The position numbers and the translations under genes were made by a program. This document shows positions 1 through 5,471 of a DNA stretch of 5,471 nucleotides, one piece after another (positions within the stretch are counted from its first letter, which is position 1; each line of letters starts with the position of its first letter). The notes under the pieces are model-generated. The model saw only the letters and a list, made by a program, of their open reading frames with translations, searched no databases and was not told where the DNA came from. Source of the DNA: Planctomycetaceae bacterium (GTDB taxonomy: Bacteria; Planctomycetota; Planctomycetia; Pirellulales; Thermoguttaceae); NCBI GenBank assembly GCA_031267635.1, contig JAIRYX010000084.1, forward strand, positions 1 through 5,471, read 5' to 3'.

Positions 1-766
1 TAAAAGAATTATCGCAGCAAATCACCAGATGAAACGAAAACGGGAAATCATTGACTGATGCACAAATCGGCATTCGTGTTGGTCGGATTGTCACAAATAT
101 CATGTTGCGAAACATTTTGAAACGACAATTACTAATGGGCGGTTTTCATTCCAACGTAATGCAAAATCAATGCAATATGAATCGGAGCTTGATGGTTTTT
201 ATGTGATTCGTACCAATATTCAATATTCCTTCGGAGGAACGCGAGGCGTCGGATATTGTGCGCGATTATAAACGTCTTTCCGATGGAGAAAAAAAATTCC
301 GCACGATGAAAACGAGCTTGCTTGATATTCGACCGATTCATCATCATCTTGCACAACGAGTTCGATCTCATTTTTAATTTGCATGTTGTCTTCTTATGTT
401 GTGTGGCGTCTTCGACATGCTTGGTTGCCGTATATTTTTTGCGATGAAAACCTTGACCAAACAAGAACAAAACGCAACCCCGTTATCTCCGCAACACCAA
501 ACGAACATGTTGCTCATAAAAAATTCCAAAACGCAAAAGTTAAATTTAAAATAAACACCAACGATAAGAATACAAAAAACCAAGAAGATGAACATCAAGT
601 CGAAAGTTTTCAGACCTTGTTGAGCAACCTTGCAACTATTTGCAAGAACGATTGCCGAATAGCAAGTGAGCGTAATATTACCTTCGACAAGATCACTCTC
701 CCAACCAAATTTCAGGAGACTTTACTAAACGACATCCAAGCCATCACCCATACCCAAAGTACCTAA
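1..766 (+). pseudogene. Decayed IS1634-family transposase, C-terminal half, frameshifted, 5' end outside the window
   Basis: Pieces of the IS1634-family (DDE, IS4-like superfamily) transposase can be read in order by switching frame. They are IGIRVGRIVTN (about 66-98), VAKHFETTITNGRFSFQRN then ELDGFYVIRTNI (104-220), IPSEEREASDIVRDYKRLS then FRTMKT and DIRPIHHHLAQRVRSH (225-371), and finally an open stretch at 383-766. That last part contains MLSSYVVWRLRHAW, ESFQTLLSNLATICKN and FDKITLPTKFQ, and ends at a TAA. These blocks match the usual family order (RIGVRVG, KHF, LDGIYVIRT, VRDYK, FRSMKT, RPIYH, FLCML.YYVEWHMR, SFRTLLADLAT). Lesions seen: an in-frame TGA near 30 with a frame change, a frame loss near 99-101, a 7-bp tandem duplication at 214-227, and one base missing from a T-run near 372-375. 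It cannot make a functional enzyme. The family assignment comes from remembered motifs, not from a search. Confidence 0.85.
214..227 (+). repeat. 7-bp tandem duplication that frameshifts the transposase
   Basis: CAATATT occurs twice in a row. Deleting one copy joins RTNI directly to PSEEREASD in one frame, restoring the transposase reading, so this duplication is an identifiable inactivating lesion. Confidence 0.8.
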
Positions 767-880
767 ATAATCACATTGTAGCCAGTACAAAACAATCAAT
801 ATTTCCATAACTTGAACTGGAACAAAGAGTTAGTGAAAATAGACGCTGGAACTTCGGACTAATTTTTTTGGGTAACAAAA

Positions 881-896
881 ATAAGGGCATAAGGGC
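881..896. repeat. 8-bp tandem duplication (ATAAGGGC x2)
   Basis: ATAAGGGC is repeated exactly, back to back, in non-coding sequence downstream of the transposase remnant. It is probably a slippage product like the 7-bp duplication inside the pseudogene. No function is visible. Confidence 0.7.
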
Positions 897-934
897 AAGT
901 TTGTAATAGTGTTCTATTGCGTTTTCAAATATTG

Positions 935-1005
935 TCTCCCCAAAATGAAATAATCAGCAAAATTTATTCATTCTCCAAAAGTGTAAAATAATCAGAAAAA
1001 TATTA
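935..1005. repeat. Imperfect tandem repeat, two units of about 34-37 bp
   Basis: Unit 1 (about 935-968) and unit 2 (about 972-1005) both start with TCTCC, continue through an AAAA run to the shared AAATAATCAG, and end in A-rich then TATT sequence. They differ by small indels and substitutions. The repeat lies just downstream of the regulator's stop codon, so it would sit in that transcript's 3' region. I see no GC-rich hairpin here that would make a standard terminator. Confidence 0.6.
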
Positions 1006-1011
1006 ACGTCT

Positions 1012-1668
1012 TCATCTTGCTCCGAGTCCGTATCGAATACCAACCAAGATTAACTTACTTGTACTGTGGACATTTAGCTTTTGCATCAGCCGAGTTTTGA
1101 TGTTTTCAACCGACTTGGCGGTGATTCCCATTTTTTGGCTGATTTCAGGAAATCCATCGCCGTTGACGATGTGACGAAATAACTCGTATTCCCGTTGCGA
1201 AAGCTGAAAAAAATTTGGAGCGTGAAGTTGTTCGTGAGCATGGTATTCGGAAAATAGAATAATTTCTCCTTCCGCTTGCGAAATCGCTTGCTTTCCTTCG
1301 TGGACTAGTTTGATGATTTTGCAAAAATCTGTCAGCGAATTAAAAAATGAAAGATAACCGCCCAGTTTTTGGCATAAAACCATACGGATAATCGCGTAAT
1401 TTACGGCTGCGTCGAACAAAATAATTGATGTTTGCGTTCCAAAAACCCGCCACAAACTCGTAACCGATTCCTCTGCAAACACAAATGAACCAACGCCAAG
1501 TACAATGATGTCCGGACGACGTTTTCCGTGACATTTTACGAGGACTTCAGAGATTGAGTGAAAAATAACCACTTTGAAGACTGGTTTCAGCAGGCGTGCA
1601 ACCTTTTTGATGTATTCGCGGACAAAAACGCGATTTTCAATGATAATAAGACTTGGTTTATTATCCAT
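1012..1668 (-). CDS. NarL/FixJ-type regulator with degenerate receiver domain and LuxR HTH
   Basis: A 218-residue protein with two-domain response-regulator layout. Residues about 5-125 resemble a receiver (SLIIIEN, PDIIVLG, SIILFDA, GGYLSFF), and residues about 153-215 form a LuxR/GerE helix-turn-helix (LSQREYELF, EISQKMGI, KSVENIKTRLMQKLNVHS). The C-terminal domain should bind DNA as a dimer. Every receiver residue used for phosphorylation is replaced: the acidic pair is E11-N12, the phospho-acceptor Asp is G58, the Ser/Thr switch is D86 and the conserved Lys is F108. Activity is therefore probably not set by ordinary phosphotransfer. The start is taken at the ATG at 1668; an in-frame GTG at 1677 would add three residues. 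Neither has a strong ribosome binding site. A consensus promoter lies about 250 nt upstream. Its targets are unknown. The HTH assignment is firm; the loss of phosphorylation follows from alignment by eye. Confidence 0.9.
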   Translation of the reverse strand: MDNKPSLIIIENRVFVREYIKKVARLLKPVFKVVIFHSISEVLVKCHGKRRPDIIVLGVGSFVFAEESVTSLWRVFGTQTSIILFDAAVNYAIIRMVLCQKLGGYLSFFNSLTDFCKIIKLVHEGKQAISQAEGEIILFSEYHAHEQLHAPNFFQLSQREYELFRHIVNGDGFPEISQKMGITAKSVENIKTRLMQKLNVHSTSKLILVGIRYGLGAR

Positions 1669-1703
1669 TCGTCTCACAGTTCTTATTATTTAAGTTTTAG
1701 GTT

Positions 1704-1802
1704 TTAATATACTCCCCACTTGAAATTTCGGTTTTCACTGGCATCCTTACTGTTTTTCCCAGTAGAAATTACACTTTTATTTCGTCTATCGTAAAACTCC
1801 AT
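1704..1802 (-). CDS. Possible 32-residue leader ORF upstream of the regulator
   Basis: An ATG at 1802 opens a 32-codon frame ending in TAA, starting MEFYDRRNKS and ending NFKWGVY. It lies between the strong promoter at 1923-1952 and the regulator start, ending 35 nt before that ATG, so it would be on the same transcript. There is no Shine-Dalgarno sequence, but the other genes here lack one too. A second tiny frame (17 codons, start MEQTEFYGTY, 1813-1866) precedes it and shares the EFY-encoding TTTTACG motif. No known family is recognised. In AT-rich DNA a frame of this length can arise by chance. Confidence 0.25.
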   Translation of the reverse strand: MEFYDRRNKSVISTGKNSKDASENRNFKWGVY

Positions 1803-1879
1803 GTATGAATAACTAGGGATTACTCAACGAATAAAAGTATGTACCGTAAAATTCAGTTTGTTCCATTACGTAAAATCCA
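1789..1879 (-). repeat. Three spaced copies of a TTTTACG motif in the regulator leader
   Basis: Read on the minus strand, three related blocks occur: GGATTTTACGTAATGG, GAATTTTACGGTAC and GGAGTTTTACGATAG (plus-strand cores near 1869, 1845 and 1790). All share TTTTACG, with G/A-rich sequence before and a TA-containing tail after. The spacings are about 24 and 55 nt. All lie downstream of the predicted promoter and therefore within the transcribed leader. They could be binding sites for a regulator, or just AT-rich coincidence. Confidence 0.35.
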
Positions 1880-1922
1880 AAACTCAAGCGTTAATGAGTA
1901 TAAATTTATTTAATAAGTTAAA

Positions 1923-1952
1923 ATTATAAGAGTAGAAATTTTTTTTTGTCAA
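1923..1952 (-). promoter_or_regulatory. Near-perfect sigma-70 promoter facing the regulator gene
   Basis: On the minus strand an exact TTGACA (1952-1947) is followed by an 18-bp spacer containing an A9 tract and then an exact TATAAT (1928-1923). Transcription would begin near 1916 and run toward the regulator, giving an unusually long leader of about 250 nt before its ATG at 1668. Matching both hexamers exactly at a permitted spacing is unlikely by chance, although the AT-rich gap raises the odds somewhat. Confidence 0.65.
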
Positions 1953-1983
1953 AAGATTACGCCAAAAAAATCAAAAAAAAAAA
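1939..1983. other. Homopolymer cluster (T9, A7, A11)
   Basis: Runs of nine T (1939-1947), seven A (1964-1970) and eleven A (1973-1983) sit in and just upstream of the promoter. On the minus strand the two A runs become T tracts directly upstream of the -35 box, where A/T tracts can act as an UP-like or intrinsically bent element. The runs are also prone to slippage and sequencing error. The rest of the gap, to the stop codon at 2077, shows nothing else clear. Confidence 0.5.
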
Positions 1984-2076
1984 TAGATAGGTATACCATC
2001 GTCAAAATCGGCATATTTTATCCATTTTAATCGAAATAAATAACTTGCGGTGTTGTGAGAGTTCGGCAACTGGATT

Positions 2077-3465
2077 TTATATTATCACCAAATCTTTAAG
2101 CGTTTTCCCCTCGAAATAATCGTTGGTTTTCAAAACCATGGAAAGTCCTTCCGCTGTGGCGAGGTCTTTTTCGGCATTTTCTTTGTCGCCTAATAAATTG
2201 TAAACGACTGCGCGGTTTTGGTAGGCGGAAATATAATCCGGGTCAAGACGGATCGTTTCTGTAAAATTTTCAACCGCTTCGGCGTATTGCCCCTGAAAAC
2301 GCCGTACCAAACCGCGATTGTACCACGCAATCGCGTAGTCCGGTTTGTTTTCGATAGCGTGTCCGTAATCTTTCAATGCTTCGTCCATGTTGCCCATGCG
2401 CGTATGAACGACGCCGCGGTAACAATATGCCGATGCATTATTCGGTTGCTGCCGCAAGACTTCGGAATAATCTTCCAGCGATTGCGCCAAGTCGCCGTTT
2501 TTGGAATGAATGACGCCTCGATTGTATAACGCTTTGGTGTTTGTCGGGTCGATTTTGAGCGTTTCTTCAAAATCGTTTAACGCTCCTTGGATATCGCCTA
2601 AAATATGTTTTGCTTGCCCGCGTCCGACAAGCACTTCGGCGTTTGTCGGCGCAAGCGATAAAGCGACGTCGAAATCTTCCAATGCTCGCTGCGCGTTGCC
2701 AAGATTCGCGTGAACACTACCTCGGCAACAACGCGCTTTGACGTTGTGCGGATTCAGCTCAATGGCGCGGGTATAATCCATCAATGCTCGTTCATATTCA
2801 TTCCGTTGAAAATAAACGTATCCGCGATTCATGTACGCGCGATAATCGTCATCATTCAACTCGATGACATGATTGTATTCCTTGATTGCTTCATCAATTT
2901 CTCCTTTCATTTCGAGAGCATTTCCACGATTACCGTGTGCCCGGAGATGTTTTTCATCAAGTTCAATCGCACGGTCATAATCAGCAAGCGCGGAGTTCAA
3001 ATCTTTACGGATAATATAAACCAAACCGCGTGCCACATAGATATCGGGATCGTCCGGTGCGTTTTCAATAGCGGCATGATAATCGTTCAACGCTTCGTCC
3101 GTATTGCCCAGCCCGAAATAAACCGTGCCGCGATTGTAGTATGCTCTCGCGTAATCCGGTTTGAGCAAAATTGCCTGAGAAAATTCTTCAATCGCTTTTT
3201 GCGGCTCTCCTTTTTTCATATAAGCGCAGCCGCGATTGTAATACGCCGCGTTTTCATTCGGCGCATATTTCAAAATGGAATTGTAACACTCCAACGCCTG
3301 ATCGTATTTCCCAAGCAGTTCGTAGGCGTTACCACAACAGTAATACGCCTCCGAATATCGAGGACTCAACTCGATCAAACGCGAAAAGATTACGATGGCT
3401 TGATCGTATTTTTTCCGACGTACATGGTCGAGCCCGAATTTGAGAATTTCTTGTTCGTCAAACAT
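2077..3465 (-). CDS. Tetratricopeptide repeat protein, 13 tandem TPRs
   Basis: A 462-residue protein made almost wholly of TPRs. Residues 3-444 divide exactly into thirteen 34-residue units with no insertion or deletion, followed by an 18-residue tail ending KDLVII. Units carry the TPR signature: aromatic or Ala at the start of helix A, the NRG triplet (YYNRG, YMNRG, WYNRG and similar) at positions 7-9, Gly near position 16, an ALxDY or AIxEF type helix B, and Pro near position 33. Such an array folds as a right-handed superhelix that binds peptides or other proteins. No signal peptide, membrane segment or enzyme domain is seen, so a cytoplasmic scaffold or adaptor is most likely. The ATG at 3465 is the only sensible start and lacks a clear Shine-Dalgarno. 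It lies 73 bp downstream of the GGDEF-like gene on the same strand, so co-transcription is plausible. Its partner cannot be told from the sequence. Confidence 0.93.
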   Translation of the reverse strand: MFDEQEILKFGLDHVRRKKYDQAIVIFSRLIELSPRYSEAYYCCGNAYELLGKYDQALECYNSILKYAPNENAAYYNRGCAYMKKGEPQKAIEEFSQAILLKPDYARAYYNRGTVYFGLGNTDEALNDYHAAIENAPDDPDIYVARGLVYIIRKDLNSALADYDRAIELDEKHLRAHGNRGNALEMKGEIDEAIKEYNHVIELNDDDYRAYMNRGYVYFQRNEYERALMDYTRAIELNPHNVKARCCRGSVHANLGNAQRALEDFDVALSLAPTNAEVLVGRGQAKHILGDIQGALNDFEETLKIDPTNTKALYNRGVIHSKNGDLAQSLEDYSEVLRQQPNNASAYCYRGVVHTRMGNMDEALKDYGHAIENKPDYAIAWYNRGLVRRFQGQYAEAVENFTETIRLDPDYISAYQNRAVVYNLLGDKENAEKDLATAEGLSMVLKTNDYFEGKTLKDLVII

Positions 3466-3484
3466 TTCGTGTTAAGTGATGTTG

Positions 3485-3510
3485 AATAGGAATTTCAATC
3501 TGATTGTTCC
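3485..3510 (-). promoter_or_regulatory. Inverted repeat with AAATTCCTATT motif upstream of the TPR gene
   Basis: In the 73-bp gap, GGAA-TTT-CAAT-CTG-ATTG-TTCC (3489-3510) forms an 8-bp stem with a 3-base bulge and a 3-base loop. Overlapping it on the minus strand is AAATTCCTATT (3495-3485), ending 19 nt before the TPR start. The same 11 bases also occur upstream of the GGDEF-like gene. It could be an operator, a promoter element or an RNA hairpin between the two genes. Confidence 0.35.
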
Positions 3511-3538
3511 AAAGTATAAAAAATAACGATATTTATTG

Positions 3539-5038
3539 TTATTGTTGATCGTTTTCATTCACCTTGATTATTTTGACCAAGACGTCTAAAGCTGGGGCTT
3601 CAACGATCTCCGGTACTGGTAGAATTCGCGTACTGTCCGTGACAAAGGTGACATTACGTCCGTTGGCTTTCGCCGCCTGCAATGTTTGTTCAAGAACCAT
3701 CATTAAATCATTTTCTGTTTGTTGTTCAGCAGCTTCGGTGACGGCACACGTCAATTGCAAGACAACTTCTTCCATTTCATTTTTTGCGTCACCGCCGACC
3801 AGAAAACGTGTTTGTTCGATTTCCTGACGTATGTGCTCTACAAAAGCGACCGTTTTCCGCAAACCGCAATTGGAAGAGACGCTCACAAAACAGTTTCCGG
3901 CATAAAGCCCGAAAAAATCTTTGCTTTCAATATCTTTTTCAATAAGTTCGCTCAACGCCCGAATCAATTGCCCGCATTTTTCAACGCCGATTTTGTCGTT
4001 CCACGCTCCGAAACGGACAATATCATAAAGAGCAAACGTCAGCTTGGATTTTTTATGTCGCTCCTGCTGCCACCATTTCCAAAGGTTCGTTTGAAACGCA
4101 ATACGGTTATTCAATCCCAAGACCGGATCAATAAATGTTTCCGAACGATTGATTGAATCCATCCGATGTTCGTGTGCCGTGATCGTCAAAAACGCGCGGT
4201 CTTGAATGTCTTTTATGCGGTGACGCGCTTTTCGCAATGTACCGAGTTCAATAATCAATCGTTCCGACATTTCATTAGCATCCTGCAATTGTACTAATTG
4301 ATCCAGGTTGTTGATAAACATTTCAATTGGCGAGGTCAATTCATGATTCAACGCGTCAGTTTCATCAGCCAGACGATTCAGTTCGCTGATTTCGCTGACA
4401 TTCTCATGAATTTCTTGCGTGATTTTCGATTGCGTTTCAAGAAAATTTTTGCAATCCGAAGCCAGCGTTTGACAATATCCGGCGATTTTCTGGAGATCGG
4501 CATGTCCGCGTTCGGCTCGCAATTTCGTGTCGATTTCGGCGGCAAGCAGACCGTTTTTCATCATTGTCAAATTTAGTTTTTGAATCGACGTTTCAATATG
4601 TTTATCTGAAATCGTCCATGCTTCCGTACTCTGATTGGATATAAGGTTCATGAGATTATCATCAAACAATTCCGGTGCGGGAATGCTTCGGGTAATCTCC
4701 TTCGCCTCATCGTCGAGTAGCTTGTCGATAGCGATTTCTGAAATTTTTTGCAACTTTTGTTCGGTCGTTGCTTGTTTGGGAAGGGTATTTTCTGCAAACT
4801 TCAGAAACGGAATAAATGTGAGATATTTGCTTAATCCATTTGACACAGCATTAGGAATTGCCGTCAAACGTGAAAAAATTCCGATTTTAAAAATCTCTCT
4901 GAAAAGTTTTTGGCGTAAACTCTGAATCAAAGTGCGCAAATCGGTTGGTCCCATTCCATACAGAATTGCCGATAAATAACCAATGCCAACATTGATTATC
5001 AGTAAAATTAAAAAAAATAATATCAGTCTGAAACTCAT
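3539..5038 (-). CDS. Membrane-anchored GGDEF-like protein with a degenerate active site
   Basis: With the ATG at 5038 this is a 499-residue protein. Residues about 3-27 (FRLILFFLILLIINVGIGYL) form one transmembrane anchor. The basic sequence after it suggests that the rest faces the cytoplasm. Residues about 150-300 are helical and rich in heptad-like hydrophobics, a likely coiled-coil linker. Residues 304-469 resemble a GGDEF domain: DPVLGLNNR at 304-312, LYDIVRF at 337-343, ND at 347-348 and AKANGRN at 456-462. The signature itself is AGNCF (380-384), and the upstream inhibitory RxxD site reads ESKD. Diguanylate cyclases need the acidic residue in GGDEF for metal and catalysis, so c-di-GMP synthesis is unlikely; GTP binding or a purely structural role remains possible. 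A TTG at 5101 could extend the protein by 21 residues, but that would bury the anchor and gains no ribosome binding site. It lies 73 bp upstream of the TPR gene on the same strand. Confidence 0.85.
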   Translation of the reverse strand: MSFRLILFFLILLIINVGIGYLSAILYGMGPTDLRTLIQSLRQKLFREIFKIGIFSRLTAIPNAVSNGLSKYLTFIPFLKFAENTLPKQATTEQKLQKISEIAIDKLLDDEAKEITRSIPAPELFDDNLMNLISNQSTEAWTISDKHIETSIQKLNLTMMKNGLLAAEIDTKLRAERGHADLQKIAGYCQTLASDCKNFLETQSKITQEIHENVSEISELNRLADETDALNHELTSPIEMFINNLDQLVQLQDANEMSERLIIELGTLRKARHRIKDIQDRAFLTITAHEHRMDSINRSETFIDPVLGLNNRIAFQTNLWKWWQQERHKKSKLTFALYDIVRFGAWNDKIGVEKCGQLIRALSELIEKDIESKDFFGLYAGNCFVSVSSNCGLRKTVAFVEHIRQEIEQTRFLVGGDAKNEMEEVVLQLTCAVTEAAEQQTENDLMMVLEQTLQAAKANGRNVTFVTDSTRILPVPEIVEAPALDVLVKIIKVNENDQQ

Positions 5039-5124
5039 AGAAGATACAACGATAAATGTAACATTATTCGATAAAGGAAATGCTTTTTCTTCGTGATACA
5101 ATAAAATTTAGCTTATTACTGACA

Positions 5125-5147
5125 AATAGGAATTTGGAATTTTCCTA
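5125..5147 (-). promoter_or_regulatory. Inverted repeat with AAATTCCTATT motif upstream of the GGDEF-like gene
   Basis: TAGGAA (5127-5132) and TTCCTA (5142-5147) are inverted around a 9-base centre. The left arm overlaps AATAGGAATTT (5125-5135), which is identical to 3485-3495 upstream of the TPR gene, in the same orientation to its gene. It ends 23 nt before the alternative TTG start and 86 nt before the preferred ATG. The position suits a promoter-proximal operator, but no binding protein can be named. Confidence 0.35.
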
Positions 5148-5373
5148 AATTTTGTTAATTTATTAGTTTTATACTTTTCACGGTAAGGAAATTGTCATTT
5201 ATTCGTTGATTCCTATTTTGTTCATTGAGTTTTATTTTTCACACTTAGAAATATGTTTTTAAAACAGTGTCATTATTTGTGTATCCCCAGATACCTCGTG
5301 TCCTTATATCGGAAGTTCCTTTTCAATCAAACAAGAGTTTCCACTGTAAGTCATTGATACTTTAGTGTTTACG
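5148..5373. other. AT-rich non-coding region upstream of the GGDEF-like gene
   Basis: No convincing gene is seen. A weak promoter candidate on the minus strand pairs an ATGACA with TATAAA at a 19-bp spacing (about 5168-5198). The region also holds TTTATTCGTTGA (5198-5209), which is repeated in inverted orientation in the regulator leader at 1824-1835. Short hairpins such as GTATC-CCCA-GATAC (5281-5294) are too small to call. Confidence 0.4.
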
Positions 5374-5471
5374 TCAATTTTTTGTTTTTGATTTGTTGGC
5401 TACATTTTTTAGTTTTGTTTTGGTGTTTGGTTTTGCTTTGATTTTTGCAGGGAGGATTTCTGGGATTGGGA
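5374..5471 (-). CDS. Possible 3' end of a minus-strand gene with a Lys-rich tail (partial)
   Basis: From the right edge a minus-strand frame is open for 31 codons and stops at a TGA (5376-5374). It begins PIPEILPAKIKAKPN and ends in a Lys/Thr/Asn-rich tail, as in the basic tails of some proteins. A second minus-strand frame is open over nearly the same stretch, because the DNA is A/C-rich and low in complexity, so this may not be coding. No family is recognised. Sequence beyond the window would decide. Confidence 0.25.
   Translation of the reverse strand, partial: PIPEILPAKIKAKPNTKTKLKNVANKSKTKN

Noticed and set aside
132..598. Minus-strand open frames opposite the transposase remnant
   Set aside because: The plus strand carries recognisable transposase blocks here; the minus-strand translations have no family features.
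767..880. Right terminal inverted repeat of the insertion sequence
   Set aside because: The left end is outside the window, so no inverted pair can be tested and the border cannot be placed.
1697..1744. 15-codon frame starting MPVKTEISSG with an AAGGA directly before its ATG
   Set aside because: It overlaps the longer leader frame, the AAGGA touches the start codon with no spacing, and the length is within chance.
2041..2070. Possible intrinsic terminator after the TPR gene (TTGC ... GCAA and GTTG ... CAAC arms)
   Set aside because: Stems are only 4-5 bp with long loops and no proper U-run follows on the minus strand.
2710..3489. Long plus-strand open frame of 259 codons opposite the TPR gene
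   Set aside because: It is an antisense shadow of the regular TPR codon pattern; its translation has no recognisable domain, while the minus strand is unambiguously TPR.
3524..3540. AT-only hairpin followed by a T-rich run after the GGDEF-like stop codon (AACAAT-AAAT-ATCGTT on the minus strand)
   Set aside because: The stem has a mismatch and almost no GC pairs, so it is unlikely to terminate; the pair of genes could still be co-transcribed.
5241..5280. ACACT ... AGTGT arms around GTTTTTAAAAC as a terminator or operator
   Set aside because: The arms are 5 bp with a long AT centre and no U-run on either strand, indistinguishable from chance in this composition.
5420..5455. Pyrimidine tract followed by GCAG resembling a splice acceptor
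   Set aside because: All genes in the window are bacterial and uninterrupted; the resemblance comes from low-complexity T-rich DNA.
1..5471. CRISPR arrays, tRNA or rRNA genes, riboswitches
   Set aside because: No regularly spaced direct repeats with unique spacers, no cloverleaf or CCA-type end and no known riboswitch core could be seen on either strand.

Overview
This is a bacterial window with three intact protein genes, all on the minus strand, and a decayed transposase gene at the left edge on the plus strand. Gene bodies have intermediate GC, while the gaps are very AT-rich and full of homopolymer runs. None of the minus-strand genes has a convincing Shine-Dalgarno sequence. The families present (NarL/FixJ-type regulator, long NRG-type TPR protein, membrane GGDEF protein with a broken motif) and the weak ribosome binding sites would suit a low-GC member of the Planctomycetes/PVC group. 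That placement is only a guess, because no taxonomic marker lies in the window.

Layout. Positions 1-766 (+) are the C-terminal half of an IS1634-family transposase, broken by several frameshifts. Positions 767-1011 are AT-rich filler with small tandem duplications. Positions 1012-1668 (-) encode a NarL/FixJ-like regulator whose receiver domain has lost every residue needed for phosphorylation. Positions 1669-2076 are a long gap. It holds a textbook sigma-70 promoter (TTGACA, 18 bp, TATAAT) pointing at the regulator about 250 nt away, a thrice-repeated TTTTACG motif and a possible 32-residue leader ORF. Positions 2077-3465 (-) encode thirteen uninterrupted 34-residue TPRs. Positions 3539-5038 (-) encode a membrane-anchored GGDEF-like protein with AGNCF in place of GGDEF. 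Positions 5039-5471 are the AT-rich upstream region; the last 98 bases may be the 3' end of another minus-strand gene.

How the genes may work together. The GGDEF-like gene and the TPR gene lie 73 bp apart on the same strand and share an 11-base upstream motif, so co-transcription or co-regulation is plausible. The regulator has its own strong promoter. All three proteins look like binding or scaffold versions of signalling proteins: a membrane sensor without a working cyclase site, a protein-interaction solenoid, and a DNA-binding protein with a phosphorylation-blind receiver. A non-catalytic signalling module is an inference from these missing residues and from proximity; nothing in the sequence proves that they interact.
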